Source: an uncultured Clostridia bacterium
Lineage (GTDB): Bacteria > Bacillota > Clostridia > TANB77 > CAG-508
Reading direction: 5' to 3'
Assembly: GCA_947595555.1 (NCBI GenBank)
Contig: CANQES010000042.1
Coordinates: 1-12,093, forward strand
Length of the DNA: 12,093 nt
This document shows, one piece after another, positions 6,904-12,093 of the stretch (position 1 is its first letter; each line of letters opens with the position of its first letter). Under the pieces are notes generated by a model that searched no databases, was not told the origin of the DNA, and was given only the letters and a program-made list of their open reading frames with translations. The position numbers were made by a program, and so were the translations under genes.

Positions 6904-8139
6904 ATGCAACGATTAAAATTTTTAGTTTCATTTTTATTAATTCTATTGATTACTCTTTCTTTGGCTGCACCTTGTTTTGCTGAAGAAACTACATATGTCT
7001 GGTCAACTACTTCAACTCCTGTATCAACTACTGCTACAGATTCAACAGAAAACAGCTCTTCTAATACTTTAAACTTAGAATCTGCTTCATGCATTCTAAT
7101 AGAACAATCTACTGGTCAAGTTTTATACGAACACAACAGTCATGAGCAATTACGCCCCGCTTCTGTTACAAAAGTAATGAGCATTTTATTAATTATGGAA
7201 GCCTTAGATGATGGTAGAATTAGCTTAACTGACTCTGTTCCATGTAGTGAAAATGCTGCTTCCATGGGTGGTTCTCAAATTTGGCTAGACCCTAGAGAAA
7301 CTTTGACTGTTGATGAAATGCTAAAAGCTATTTGTGTCGCTTCTGCTAATGATTGTGTAGTTGCAATGGCTGAATATCTTGGCGGTTCTGAAGATGCTTT
7401 CGTACAGATGATGAATGATAAAGCAAAAGAACTAGGCATGAATGATACTGCTTTTAAAAATTGCCATGGTTTAGATGAAGATGGTCATGTCACTTCTAGT
7501 AATGATATTGCTCTTATGTCAAGAGAACTTTTAAACAATCATCCTCAAGTAACAAATTATACTACTATTTGGACTGATTCTCTACGTGACGGAAAATCAG
7601 AACTTGCTAACACTAACAAATTAATTCGAACATATAAAGGTGCAACTGGTTTAAAAACTGGTTCTACAGGTCTTGCTTTGTATAATTTATCTGCTAGCGC
7701 TACTCGTGATAATTTATCTTTAATTGCAGTTATTATGAAAGCTCCTTCTACCAAAGTTCGTTTTGCTGAAGCCCAAAAATTACTAGATTATGGATTTAAT
7801 TCCTTTTCTTTTGAACAATTTGGAAAAAAGGATGATGTTGTAAAAACTCTTGCCGTTAATAAAGGTGTTCGCTCAAGCGTTGATGCAATTTTATGTGATA
7901 ATGCAGGCACTTTAATAGAAAAAGGAAAGAATAAAAATATTGAACAAAATTTAATTCTTGATGATACTGTTTCTGCTCCTATTACAGCTGGTCAGAAATT
8001 AGGAGAAATTTCTTTTTCATTAGATGGTAAAACATTATCTACTGTTGATATTGTTGCTAAAGATAATGTTGAAAAAATAAATTTGTTTACTATGTGTAAA
8101 AGAGTTATTTATTCTTGGATTGATTTGCTAAGAAGTTAA
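6904..8139 (+). CDS. dacF: Secreted D-Ala-D-Ala carboxypeptidase, DacF/PBP5 type
   Basis: This is a serine peptidase (family S11) of 411 aa. It removes the terminal D-Ala from peptidoglycan stem peptides and so limits cross-linking. A signal peptide covers residues 1-26, with likely cleavage after PCFA. A Ser/Thr-rich linker follows (about 29-55), then the catalytic domain with S87-V-T-K90 (nucleophile and general base), S147-A-N149 and K251-T-G253. A C-terminal beta domain and an amphipathic C-terminal segment (about 390-411) fit the membrane-associating end of the family. The frame is open to an ATG at 6868, but GGAGG (6892-6896) lies 7 nt before the ATG at 6904 and the signal peptide begins there, so I use 6904. 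Whether it is the sporulation DacF or the vegetative DacA cannot be settled; DacF is favoured by overall length. It follows the VanW gene and ends at a strong terminator. Confidence 0.93.
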   Translation: MQRLKFLVSFLLILLITLSLAAPCFAEETTYVWSTTSTPVSTTATDSTENSSSNTLNLESASCILIEQSTGQVLYEHNSHEQLRPASVTKVMSILLIMEALDDGRISLTDSVPCSENAASMGGSQIWLDPRETLTVDEMLKAICVASANDCVVAMAEYLGGSEDAFVQMMNDKAKELGMNDTAFKNCHGLDEDGHVTSSNDIALMSRELLNNHPQVTNYTTIWTDSLRDGKSELANTNKLIRTYKGATGLKTGSTGLALYNLSASATRDNLSLIAVIMKAPSTKVRFAEAQKLLDYGFNSFSFEQFGKKDDVVKTLAVNKGVRSSVDAILCDNAGTLIEKGKNKNIEQNLILDDTVSAPITAGQKLGEISFSLDGKTLSTVDIVAKDNVEKINLFTMCKRVIYSWIDLLRS

Positions 8140-8142
8140 TTC

Positions 8143-8215
8143 TAAGAGGAAGCCTATTTTGAACTGTTACATAAAAGTAATAGTTCATTTTTTGGCTTCC
8201 TCTTAAATTTTTTTA
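8143..8215 (+). terminator. Two-tier intrinsic terminator after the carboxypeptidase gene
   Basis: TAAGAGGAAGCC (8143-8154) pairs perfectly with GGCTTCCTCTTA (8194-8205), followed by AAATTTTTTT. Inside is a second stem, GAACTGTTAC (8161-8170) with GTAATAGTTC (8177-8186), which has one wobble pair. The T-run is only on the plus-strand side, so it serves the plus-strand gene. The convergent ytfJ stops at its right edge. Confidence 0.85.
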
Positions 8216-8800
8216 TTCGTCTTCCATTGTCTCATCATATTCAAATTCATACTCTTCGTCTTTATTTACTTTTTCCACTTCTTTCTCAATTTTCTTTTCA
8301 ATTGCTTTCTTATCTTCTTCTTCTTTTTTCATACTCTTATCATGCTTATTTTGCATTTCTTTCAATATCTTTTGTGTTTCCTCTTTTTTATTTTGCATGC
8401 AACGGTTCATCATATTATTTGTTTTCTCAATTAAATCTGGCATATAATCTAACAATTTATCCAATGACGAAGTATGATTTACAGGCATTAATTTAACATT
8501 ATTAGATTGAATAACTAAAAACGCAATTGGATTAATCGTTACACCTGCTCCGCTACCACCTCCAAATGGTAATCGATATTGAATAGCTTCTTCCTTATCT
8601 CTTTTAGTATATTCGTCTATTGTTTCCCCCTTAAATTCACTACCTCCTGCTGCAAAACCAAATGACACTTTAGATATTGGAATAATAACAATATTATTAG
8701 ATGTCTCAATTGGTTCACCAATAATAGTATTTACATCGATCATATCTTGAATACTATTCATAGCTGTAATCATAAGACCTTCTATGGGATGCTCGCTCAT
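8213..8800 (-). CDS. ytfJ: GerW/YtfJ-family sporulation protein
   Basis: This 195-aa protein belongs to the GerW (YtfJ) family, which in Bacillus is made in the forespore and affects spore germination; homologues occur across Clostridia. The core is residues 1-115: HPIEGLMITAMNSIQDMIDVNTIIGEPI, VIIPISKVSFGFAAGGSEF, and the Gly-rich GGGSGAGVTINPIAFLVI, the clearest family mark. Residues about 120-195 form a long, highly charged Lys/Glu helix ending in acidic residues (EYEFEYDETMEDE), which makes the protein longer than the usual 130-160 aa. The ATG at 8798-8800 has AAGGAG (8810-8815) 9 nt upstream. The start lies 47 nt inside the DUF2953 gene in another frame, so translation is probably coupled. 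Sporulation of this organism is inferred, not shown. Confidence 0.92.
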   Translation of the reverse strand: MSEHPIEGLMITAMNSIQDMIDVNTIIGEPIETSNNIVIIPISKVSFGFAAGGSEFKGETIDEYTKRDKEEAIQYRLPFGGGSGAGVTINPIAFLVIQSNNVKLMPVNHTSSLDKLLDYMPDLIEKTNNMMNRCMQNKKEETQKILKEMQNKHDKSMKKEEEDKKAIEKKIEKEVEKVNKDEEYEFEYDETMEDE

Positions 8801-9380
8801 ATTCTTTCACTCCTTTTTTATCTTTTTTGCTCAAATTATAAAATATATTTATAATATGGCTCATTTTTATTTCAAATATACCTGATATACATAGATTTAC
8901 CAAATTTTCATTTTGATAAACTGGATTAATAATAAATATCTGATTTTCAAATTTCTTAACTTTTTGACGTAGTATAATAGCAATTACTGTACTAACAGCA
9001 GGAACAATTATAGAAGTCAAACTAGCATTTTCTGTGCCTAAGTCAATATGCAAATTAATATTTTTAATTGCAACATCTAATTTTTTTAATTCCTTCAATA
9101 TGTCTTTGTCAAAAGATGGATTTTTTTCTAAAAATTTAAAATCAATGTTCTTGATTTTTTCTTTAATTTTCATTCTTTCTAATTTAGTTTTCGTAATATT
9201 TATTTTTAATATTGGTATATGCCCTAAAATGCACAACTTGACTAAAATGTTATATTCTTTGTTAACATGTCTTTGACTCTGTGAATTAAATTTAAAATTA
9301 ATTATTTGAATTCTTATTTTAGAAAAGATTAGAATGATTCCTATAAAAATAATCCCTACTAATATAAAAATAAAAACCAA
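8754..9380 (-). CDS. DUF2953 membrane-anchored protein
   Basis: This 208-aa protein has one N-terminal membrane span (VFIFILVGIIFIGIILIFS, residues 2-20), a basic region with short beta-type strands, and a hydrophobic stretch near residues 121-137 (LTSIIVPAVSTVIAIIL) that may be a second span. Composition, size and position directly before ytfJ match the DUF2953 family of Clostridia and Bacilli. The function is unknown; the partnership with YtfJ suggests a sporulation or envelope role. The start is TTG at 9378-9380, 8 nt after GGGGG (9389-9393), with no nearby ATG. The start codon lies in the hairpin at 9372-9419. Its last 15 codons overlap ytfJ. Confidence 0.75.
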   Translation of the reverse strand: MVFIFILVGIIFIGIILIFSKIRIQIINFKFNSQSQRHVNKEYNILVKLCILGHIPILKINITKTKLERMKIKEKIKNIDFKFLEKNPSFDKDILKELKKLDVAIKNINLHIDLGTENASLTSIIVPAVSTVIAIILRQKVKKFENQIFIINPVYQNENLVNLCISGIFEIKMSHIINIFYNLSKKDKKGVKEYERASHRRSYDYSYE

Positions 9381-9419
9381 TAGTATCGCCCCCTTTTAGA
9401 GGATTTACTATTAGTTTTT
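9372..9419 (-). promoter_or_regulatory. Hairpin covering the DUF2953 start codon (attenuator-like)
   Basis: In the minus-strand RNA, 9406-9419 (AAAAACUAAUAGUA) pairs over 14 bp with 9372-9385 (UACUAUUGGUUUUU), with one G-U wobble. The TTG start (9378-9380) is in the 3' arm and the GGGGG ribosome binding site (9389-9393) is in the 20-nt loop. The 3' arm runs into a U-rich stretch (UUUUUAUUUUU), so it may work as a weak terminator or as a translational lid between scpA and DUF2953. The stem is AU-rich, so its stability is modest. Confidence 0.45.
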
Positions 9420-9434
9420 CCAGTTTTTTCTTTT

Positions 9435-10202
9435 TTATACATTTTTTTCTTGTTTATATTTTCTTACTCTTTCTACTGTAATATCACCAAATAATTCTTC
9501 TTGAGTTGTTTCTACTTTACTTCTTCTTGATAATTCTAGTAAACCAGAAAATGCTGTTACTACTTCTTGCCTATTGTGTTGTTTTAATGAAAATAGTTTA
9601 TTGAATACAAACTTTTTCTGTTTTACCAAAACTTTAAACATTTCTTTTACTTTACTTGTTACAGTATAGTTATCTGTAATTGCAATTTTTTCAATATTTT
9701 TAGCGTTTCGATTTAATTTTACTCTGTTTCTTTCTATGACATTTTTATAAACTTCTGGTATTAAATTTTTTTCATAGTTCATGTCCAAATTTTGCTTTGG
9801 TAAGTTAATGTCTTCTTGCTGTTTAAAACATCTTCTTGAAAAATTAATGTAATTTTCTTTTAGTACTTTACTAATTTCTTTAAATTTTTTATATTCAACA
9901 ATTCTACGAATCAATTCTTCTTCTGTTATGTCTTCTTCATCATCTTCTTGTTGTGGTAATAAGTTTTTAGATTTCAAATATAATAATGTAGAAGACATAA
10001 CTAAGAATTCACTTGCAATGTCTAAGTTTAGTTTTTCCTGTTCTTTTAAATAATCTATATACTGGTCTGCTATTTTGCTCAAGTTTATGTCATAAATATT
10101 CATTTTATTTTTATCAATTAAATGACATAGTAAATCTAGTGGTCCCTCAAAATTATCTATTTTAATAGCATATTTTTTTGTTTCTAGTGTTAGTATTGGC
10201 AT
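9435..10202 (-). CDS. scpA: Segregation and condensation protein A (kleisin)
   Basis: ScpA is the kleisin that bridges SMC heads and, with ScpB, forms the bacterial condensin that organises and segregates chromosomes. The protein has 255 aa, the normal length. The N-terminal SMC-neck-binding region begins KIDNFEGPLDLLCHLIDKNKMNIYDI (residues 14-39; FEGPLDLL is the family mark), followed by ASEFLVMSSTLLYLKSKNLLP. An acidic linker (QQEDDEEDITEEE) leads to a C-terminal winged-helix region (VVTAFSGLLELSRRSKV and EELFGDITVER). The ATG at 10200-10202 has AAGGAG (10209-10214) 6 nt upstream, overlapping the end of recX, so the two are probably coupled. scpB, normally the next gene, is not present: DUF2953 follows after 54 nt. 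Confidence 0.95.
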   Translation of the reverse strand: MPILTLETKKYAIKIDNFEGPLDLLCHLIDKNKMNIYDINLSKIADQYIDYLKEQEKLNLDIASEFLVMSSTLLYLKSKNLLPQQEDDEEDITEEELIRRIVEYKKFKEISKVLKENYINFSRRCFKQQEDINLPKQNLDMNYEKNLIPEVYKNVIERNRVKLNRNAKNIEKIAITDNYTVTSKVKEMFKVLVKQKKFVFNKLFSLKQHNRQEVVTAFSGLLELSRRSKVETTQEELFGDITVERVRKYKQEKNV

Positions 10203-10215
10203 AATTTTCTCCTTC

Positions 10216-10659
10216 TTAACTTTCCATTGCTTTATTTATATTTTCTATTTTATACCCTTTTTTTATTAAATACTGTTTGATATTTTCTTGCTCCATTGAC
10301 ATTGATTTTTTATATAAAATGTTTCCTGCTGATTTTACTTCATATTGCTCCAATGCTTCCCTATTTTCATATATGTAGTCTTCAATATCGTTTTGGGCAA
10401 TACCTTTGGCTTGTAGTTTATATTGCAATTCTTTTATAGACATGTTTTTTAAAGACATATAGTTGTTTATTGTCCTCTCTATGAATTCTTTGTCATTAAT
10501 GTATTTAGCTTCTTTCAAATATTCTATGATGTCTTCTAACATGTTTTCATCTATGTCATTAGCAAATTTTTTTCGTATGTCTTGTTCACTTCTCTTTTGG
10601 TATAAAATATATTTCAATACTTTTGTTTTTTGTTTATCAAATTCTTCTATAGTGTACAT
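10216..10659 (-). CDS. recX: RecA regulator RecX
   Basis: RecX binds within the groove of RecA filaments and limits their growth and activity. This 147-aa protein is near the short end of the family (E. coli 166 aa, Bacillus 264 aa). It shows repeated three-helix units: residues about 9-55 (VLKYILYQKRSEQDIRKKF), 56-100 (YINDKEFIERTINNYMSLKNMSIKELQYKLQAKGI) and 105-147 (ending QYLIKKGYKIENINKAM). The LxxKG(I/Y) turns are typical. The ATG at 10657-10659 follows AAGGAAGAG (10665-10673) and a promoter at 10683-10711. It is the first gene of a probable recX-scpA-DUF2953-ytfJ operon. recA lies upstream on the same strand, but the HicB-like gene sits between them. Confidence 0.9.
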   Translation of the reverse strand: MYTIEEFDKQKTKVLKYILYQKRSEQDIRKKFANDIDENMLEDIIEYLKEAKYINDKEFIERTINNYMSLKNMSIKELQYKLQAKGIAQNDIEDYIYENREALEQYEVKSAGNILYKKSMSMEQENIKQYLIKKGYKIENINKAMES

Positions 10660-10682
10660 GTGCGCTCTTCCTTTTCTTTATT

Positions 10683-10711
10683 ATTGTACTATAAATAAAT
10701 AAAAATAACAA
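10683..10711 (-). promoter_or_regulatory. Sigma-A promoter for recX and downstream genes
   Basis: On the minus strand, -35 TTGTTA (10706-10711), a 17-nt spacer and -10 TACAAT (10683-10688) are seen. Transcription would start near 10676, just before the recX ribosome binding site. It lies in the 86-nt gap after the HicB-like gene, so recX and scpA need not depend on the recA or hicB promoter. Confidence 0.6.
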
Positions 10712-10745
10712 GAATGTTTTTGCATTATTAACTTTAGATATCAAT

Positions 10746-11153
10746 TTACAATACCCTTTTTATTTTTAAATATTCTTTTAATGCTGTTTGTAATAGTTTT
10801 GAAAAATTAATATTTTGCTCCTCTGCTAATTTATTTAACCATTGTGGAATTGTCAATGTTTTTTTTATGGCTTGTTCATCCAATTCATTTCTAACAAGTG
10901 GCATCCAAACATTTACTAACATTGTTTTCTCATTTTGTTCACATTTAATTTTTTCTAGTGGTGTTGCTTCTGGAATTTTTTTCTTATCTACTTCCATATC
11001 ATATAATACCAATCCCAAAACCTCATTAGCATTTTTTATAGCTTCTTTTGTTGTTTTCGCCGCCGAAAATACTCCTGGCAAATCTGGAAAACTAATATTA
11101 ATTCCATCCTTTCCATAATTAAAAATTGCTACAAACTCATAACTTTCTTTCAT
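10746..11153 (-). CDS. HicB-like antitoxin/regulator, without an adjacent hicA
   Basis: This 135-aa protein has the HicB two-domain layout. The N-terminal half is the degenerate RNase H-like fold (FVAIFNYGKDGINISFPDLPGVFSAAKTTKEAIKNANEVL, residues 7-46; FPDLPG is the family mark). The C-terminal third is a ribbon-helix-helix DNA-binding unit (KTLTIPQWLNKLAEEQNINFSKLLQTALKEYL). The frame is open to a TTG at 11171, but AGGAGG (11160-11165) lies 6 nt before the ATG at 11151-11153, which I chose. HicB normally neutralises the mRNA interferase HicA and represses its own promoter. No hicA lies on either side: upstream is an 83-nt leader and promoter, and downstream is 86 nt before recX. A palindrome in the promoter (11248-11268) fits autoregulation. 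It separates recA from recX, usual neighbours. Confidence 0.88.
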   Translation of the reverse strand: MKESYEFVAIFNYGKDGINISFPDLPGVFSAAKTTKEAIKNANEVLGLVLYDMEVDKKKIPEATPLEKIKCEQNEKTMLVNVWMPLVRNELDEQAIKKTLTIPQWLNKLAEEQNINFSKLLQTALKEYLKIKRVL

Positions 11154-11163
11154 TTTCATCCTC

Positions 11164-11220
11164 CTATTCAAACTTTATATTAGCTTGTTTCTCTATATTT
11201 TTTAGTGAATATTTTTTCAA
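11164..11220 (-). CDS. Possible 18-aa leader ORF before the HicB-like gene
   Basis: A TTG at 11218-11220, 8 nt after AGAAGG (11229-11234), opens an 18-codon frame (begins MKKYSLKNIEKQ) ending at TAG 11164-11166. The stop overlaps the AGGAGG of the HicB-like gene, so ribosomes ending here could influence its start. Support is weak: a poor start codon, an imperfect ribosome binding site and AT-rich sequence. Confidence 0.2.
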   Translation of the reverse strand: MKKYSLKNIEKQANIKFE

Positions 11221-11242
11221 TATATCTGCCTTCTTTCTTATT

Positions 11243-11271
11243 ATATTACACGTATTTTTTATACGTGTCAA
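11243..11271 (-). promoter_or_regulatory. HicB-like gene promoter with embedded palindromic operator
   Basis: On the minus strand, -35 TTGACA (11266-11271, exact consensus), a 17-nt spacer and -10 TAATAT (11243-11248) are seen; an exact TATAAT also lies at 11240-11245 with a 20-nt spacer. A perfect inverted repeat, ACACGTAT (11248-11255) and ATACGTGT (11261-11268) around five Ts, fills the spacer and touches both promoter boxes. Binding there would block RNA polymerase. The likely ligand is the ribbon-helix-helix domain of the HicB-like protein encoded just downstream. Confidence 0.75.
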
Positions 11272-11290
11272 GTGTTTTTACATTTTTTAC

Positions 11291-11342
11291 AAAAAAAGAC
11301 TAAACAAACAGTATGTATTAAATACACACTATTTATTTAGCC
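11291..11342 (-). terminator. Intrinsic terminator of recA
   Basis: In the minus-strand RNA, GGCUAAAUAAAUAGUGUGU (11342 to 11324) pairs over 19 bp with ACAUACUGUUUGUUUAGUC (11316 to 11298), followed by seven Us (11297 to 11291). Four of the pairs are G-U wobbles, which are good only in this orientation; on the plus strand they would be A-C mismatches. It therefore ends recA and separates it from the HicB-like gene's promoter. Confidence 0.85.
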
Positions 11343-11365
11343 CCTAATATATCGATGTTTATATA

Positions 11366-12093
11366 TTATTCTTCTACTTCATCATCTTCAGTATCTGGCA
11401 ATTCTTCTCCTAAACTTTGTTCAAAAGCTTTTTCAAAGTTTTCTCTTACCTTAGTTTCTACTTCTTTTAGTACATCTGGATTTTCTTGTAAATATTTTTT
11501 TACATTTTCGCGTCCTTGGCCGATTCTCTCACCTTTATAGCTAAACCATGAACCAGATTTTTCTATTATATCAAGGTTAACAGCCATATCTAAAATATTC
11601 CCTGCCTTTGAAATTCCTTCTCCATACACTACATCAAATTCTGCTTCTCTAAATGGTGGTGCTACTTTGTTTTTTACAACTTTAACACGTACACGGCTTC
11701 CTTTAAATTCTCCATCTTGTTTAATGTTTTCAACTTTTCTAATGTCCATTCTAATAGATGCATAGAATTTTAATGCTCTACCACCTGTAGTTGTTTCTGG
11801 ATTTCCAAACATAACTCCTATTTTTTCTCTTAATTGATTTATAAATATTAAAACTGTTTTTGATTTGTTGATTGCTCCTGCTAGTTTTCTTAATGCTTGT
11901 GACATAAGTCTTGCTTGTAATCCCATATGAGAATCTCCCATGTCACCATCAATTTCTGCTTTTGGAACTAATGCTGCTACAGAGTCAACTACTATAACGT
12001 CTAATGCTCCACTTCTTACCAAACTTTCTGTAATTTCTAATGCTTGTTCTCCTGTATCAGGTTGTGATACGATTAGATTATCAATGTCTACTC
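11366..12093 (-). CDS. recA: Recombinase RecA, N-terminal part beyond the window
   Basis: RecA forms ATP-dependent filaments on single-stranded DNA, drives homologous strand exchange and triggers LexA self-cleavage in the SOS response. The last 242 codons are present, running off the window edge in frame (VDIDNLIVSQPDTGEQALEI), so Walker A is not visible. Seen are Walker B (VIVVDSVAALVPK), the MGDSHMGLQARLMSQALRKL segment of loop L1, the L2 loop (NQLREKIGVMFGNPETTTGG), the core end (RALKFYASIRMDIRK) and the C-terminal domain (WFSYKGERIGQGRENVKKYL). An acidic tail (EELPDTEDDEVEE) is typical and dampens DNA binding. The internal ATG at 12022 is not the start, because conserved RecA sequence continues upstream. 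It is followed by its own terminator, so the HicB-like gene and recX are separate transcripts. Confidence 0.98.
   Translation of the reverse strand, partial: VDIDNLIVSQPDTGEQALEITESLVRSGALDVIVVDSVAALVPKAEIDGDMGDSHMGLQARLMSQALRKLAGAINKSKTVLIFINQLREKIGVMFGNPETTTGGRALKFYASIRMDIRKVENIKQDGEFKGSRVRVKVVKNKVAPPFREAEFDVVYGEGISKAGNILDMAVNLDIIEKSGSWFSYKGERIGQGRENVKKYLQENPDVLKEVETKVRENFEKAFEQSLGEELPDTEDDEVEE

Noticed and set aside
10660..10745. Possible hicA between the HicB-like gene and recX
   Set aside because: Only 86 nt are available and they are taken up by the recX promoter and ribosome binding site; no frame of HicA size fits.

Overview
This is a gene-dense, very AT-rich stretch of bacterial chromosome. 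The gene set fits Bacillota, most likely class Clostridia: a GerW/YtfJ sporulation protein with a DUF2953 partner, a ScpA kleisin, a DacF-type carboxypeptidase, a VanW-domain protein, strong AAGGAG ribosome binding sites, TTGACA/TATAAT promoters and TTG/GTG starts. TGA acts as a stop. Genus cannot be told from the window. It reads as core chromosome: there is no phage, IS transposase, CRISPR array, tRNA or rRNA.

Layout. (1) Bases 1-121 are the 3' end of a tyrosine recombinase (XerC/XerD type), running into a long palindrome at 127-212. (2) A minus-strand cluster miaB - unknown two-HTH protein - mutS occupies 4759-214; its genes are separated by 2 nt each, and it converges on the recombinase. 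(3) An unrecognised 223-aa gene on the plus strand (4934-5605) has its own promoter and a terminator shared with the convergent rpmE (ribosomal protein L31). (4) Upstream of rpmE on the minus strand lies a 56-codon membrane-protein gene (5909-6079) driven by a perfect-consensus sigma-A promoter. (5) A plus-strand cell-envelope pair, VanW-domain protein and secreted D-Ala-D-Ala carboxypeptidase (6183-8136), ends at a strong terminator. (6) The rest is minus strand: recA (cut by the window edge), a solo HicB-like gene, then recX-scpA-DUF2953-ytfJ.

How the genes work together. MutS, RecA, RecX and ScpA serve genome maintenance, and MiaB serves tRNA modification. The VanW protein and the carboxypeptidase act at the cell wall. 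DUF2953/YtfJ is a sporulation-linked pair. No clearly new multi-gene system is visible. The most unusual items are the HicB-like gene without hicA between recA and recX, with a palindromic operator placed exactly between its -35 and -10; the unknown HTH protein inside the miaB-mutS cluster; the perfectly promoted micro-gene; the hairpin that buries the DUF2953 start codon; the absence of scpB next to scpA; and the palindrome of 11-bp units between xer and mutS.
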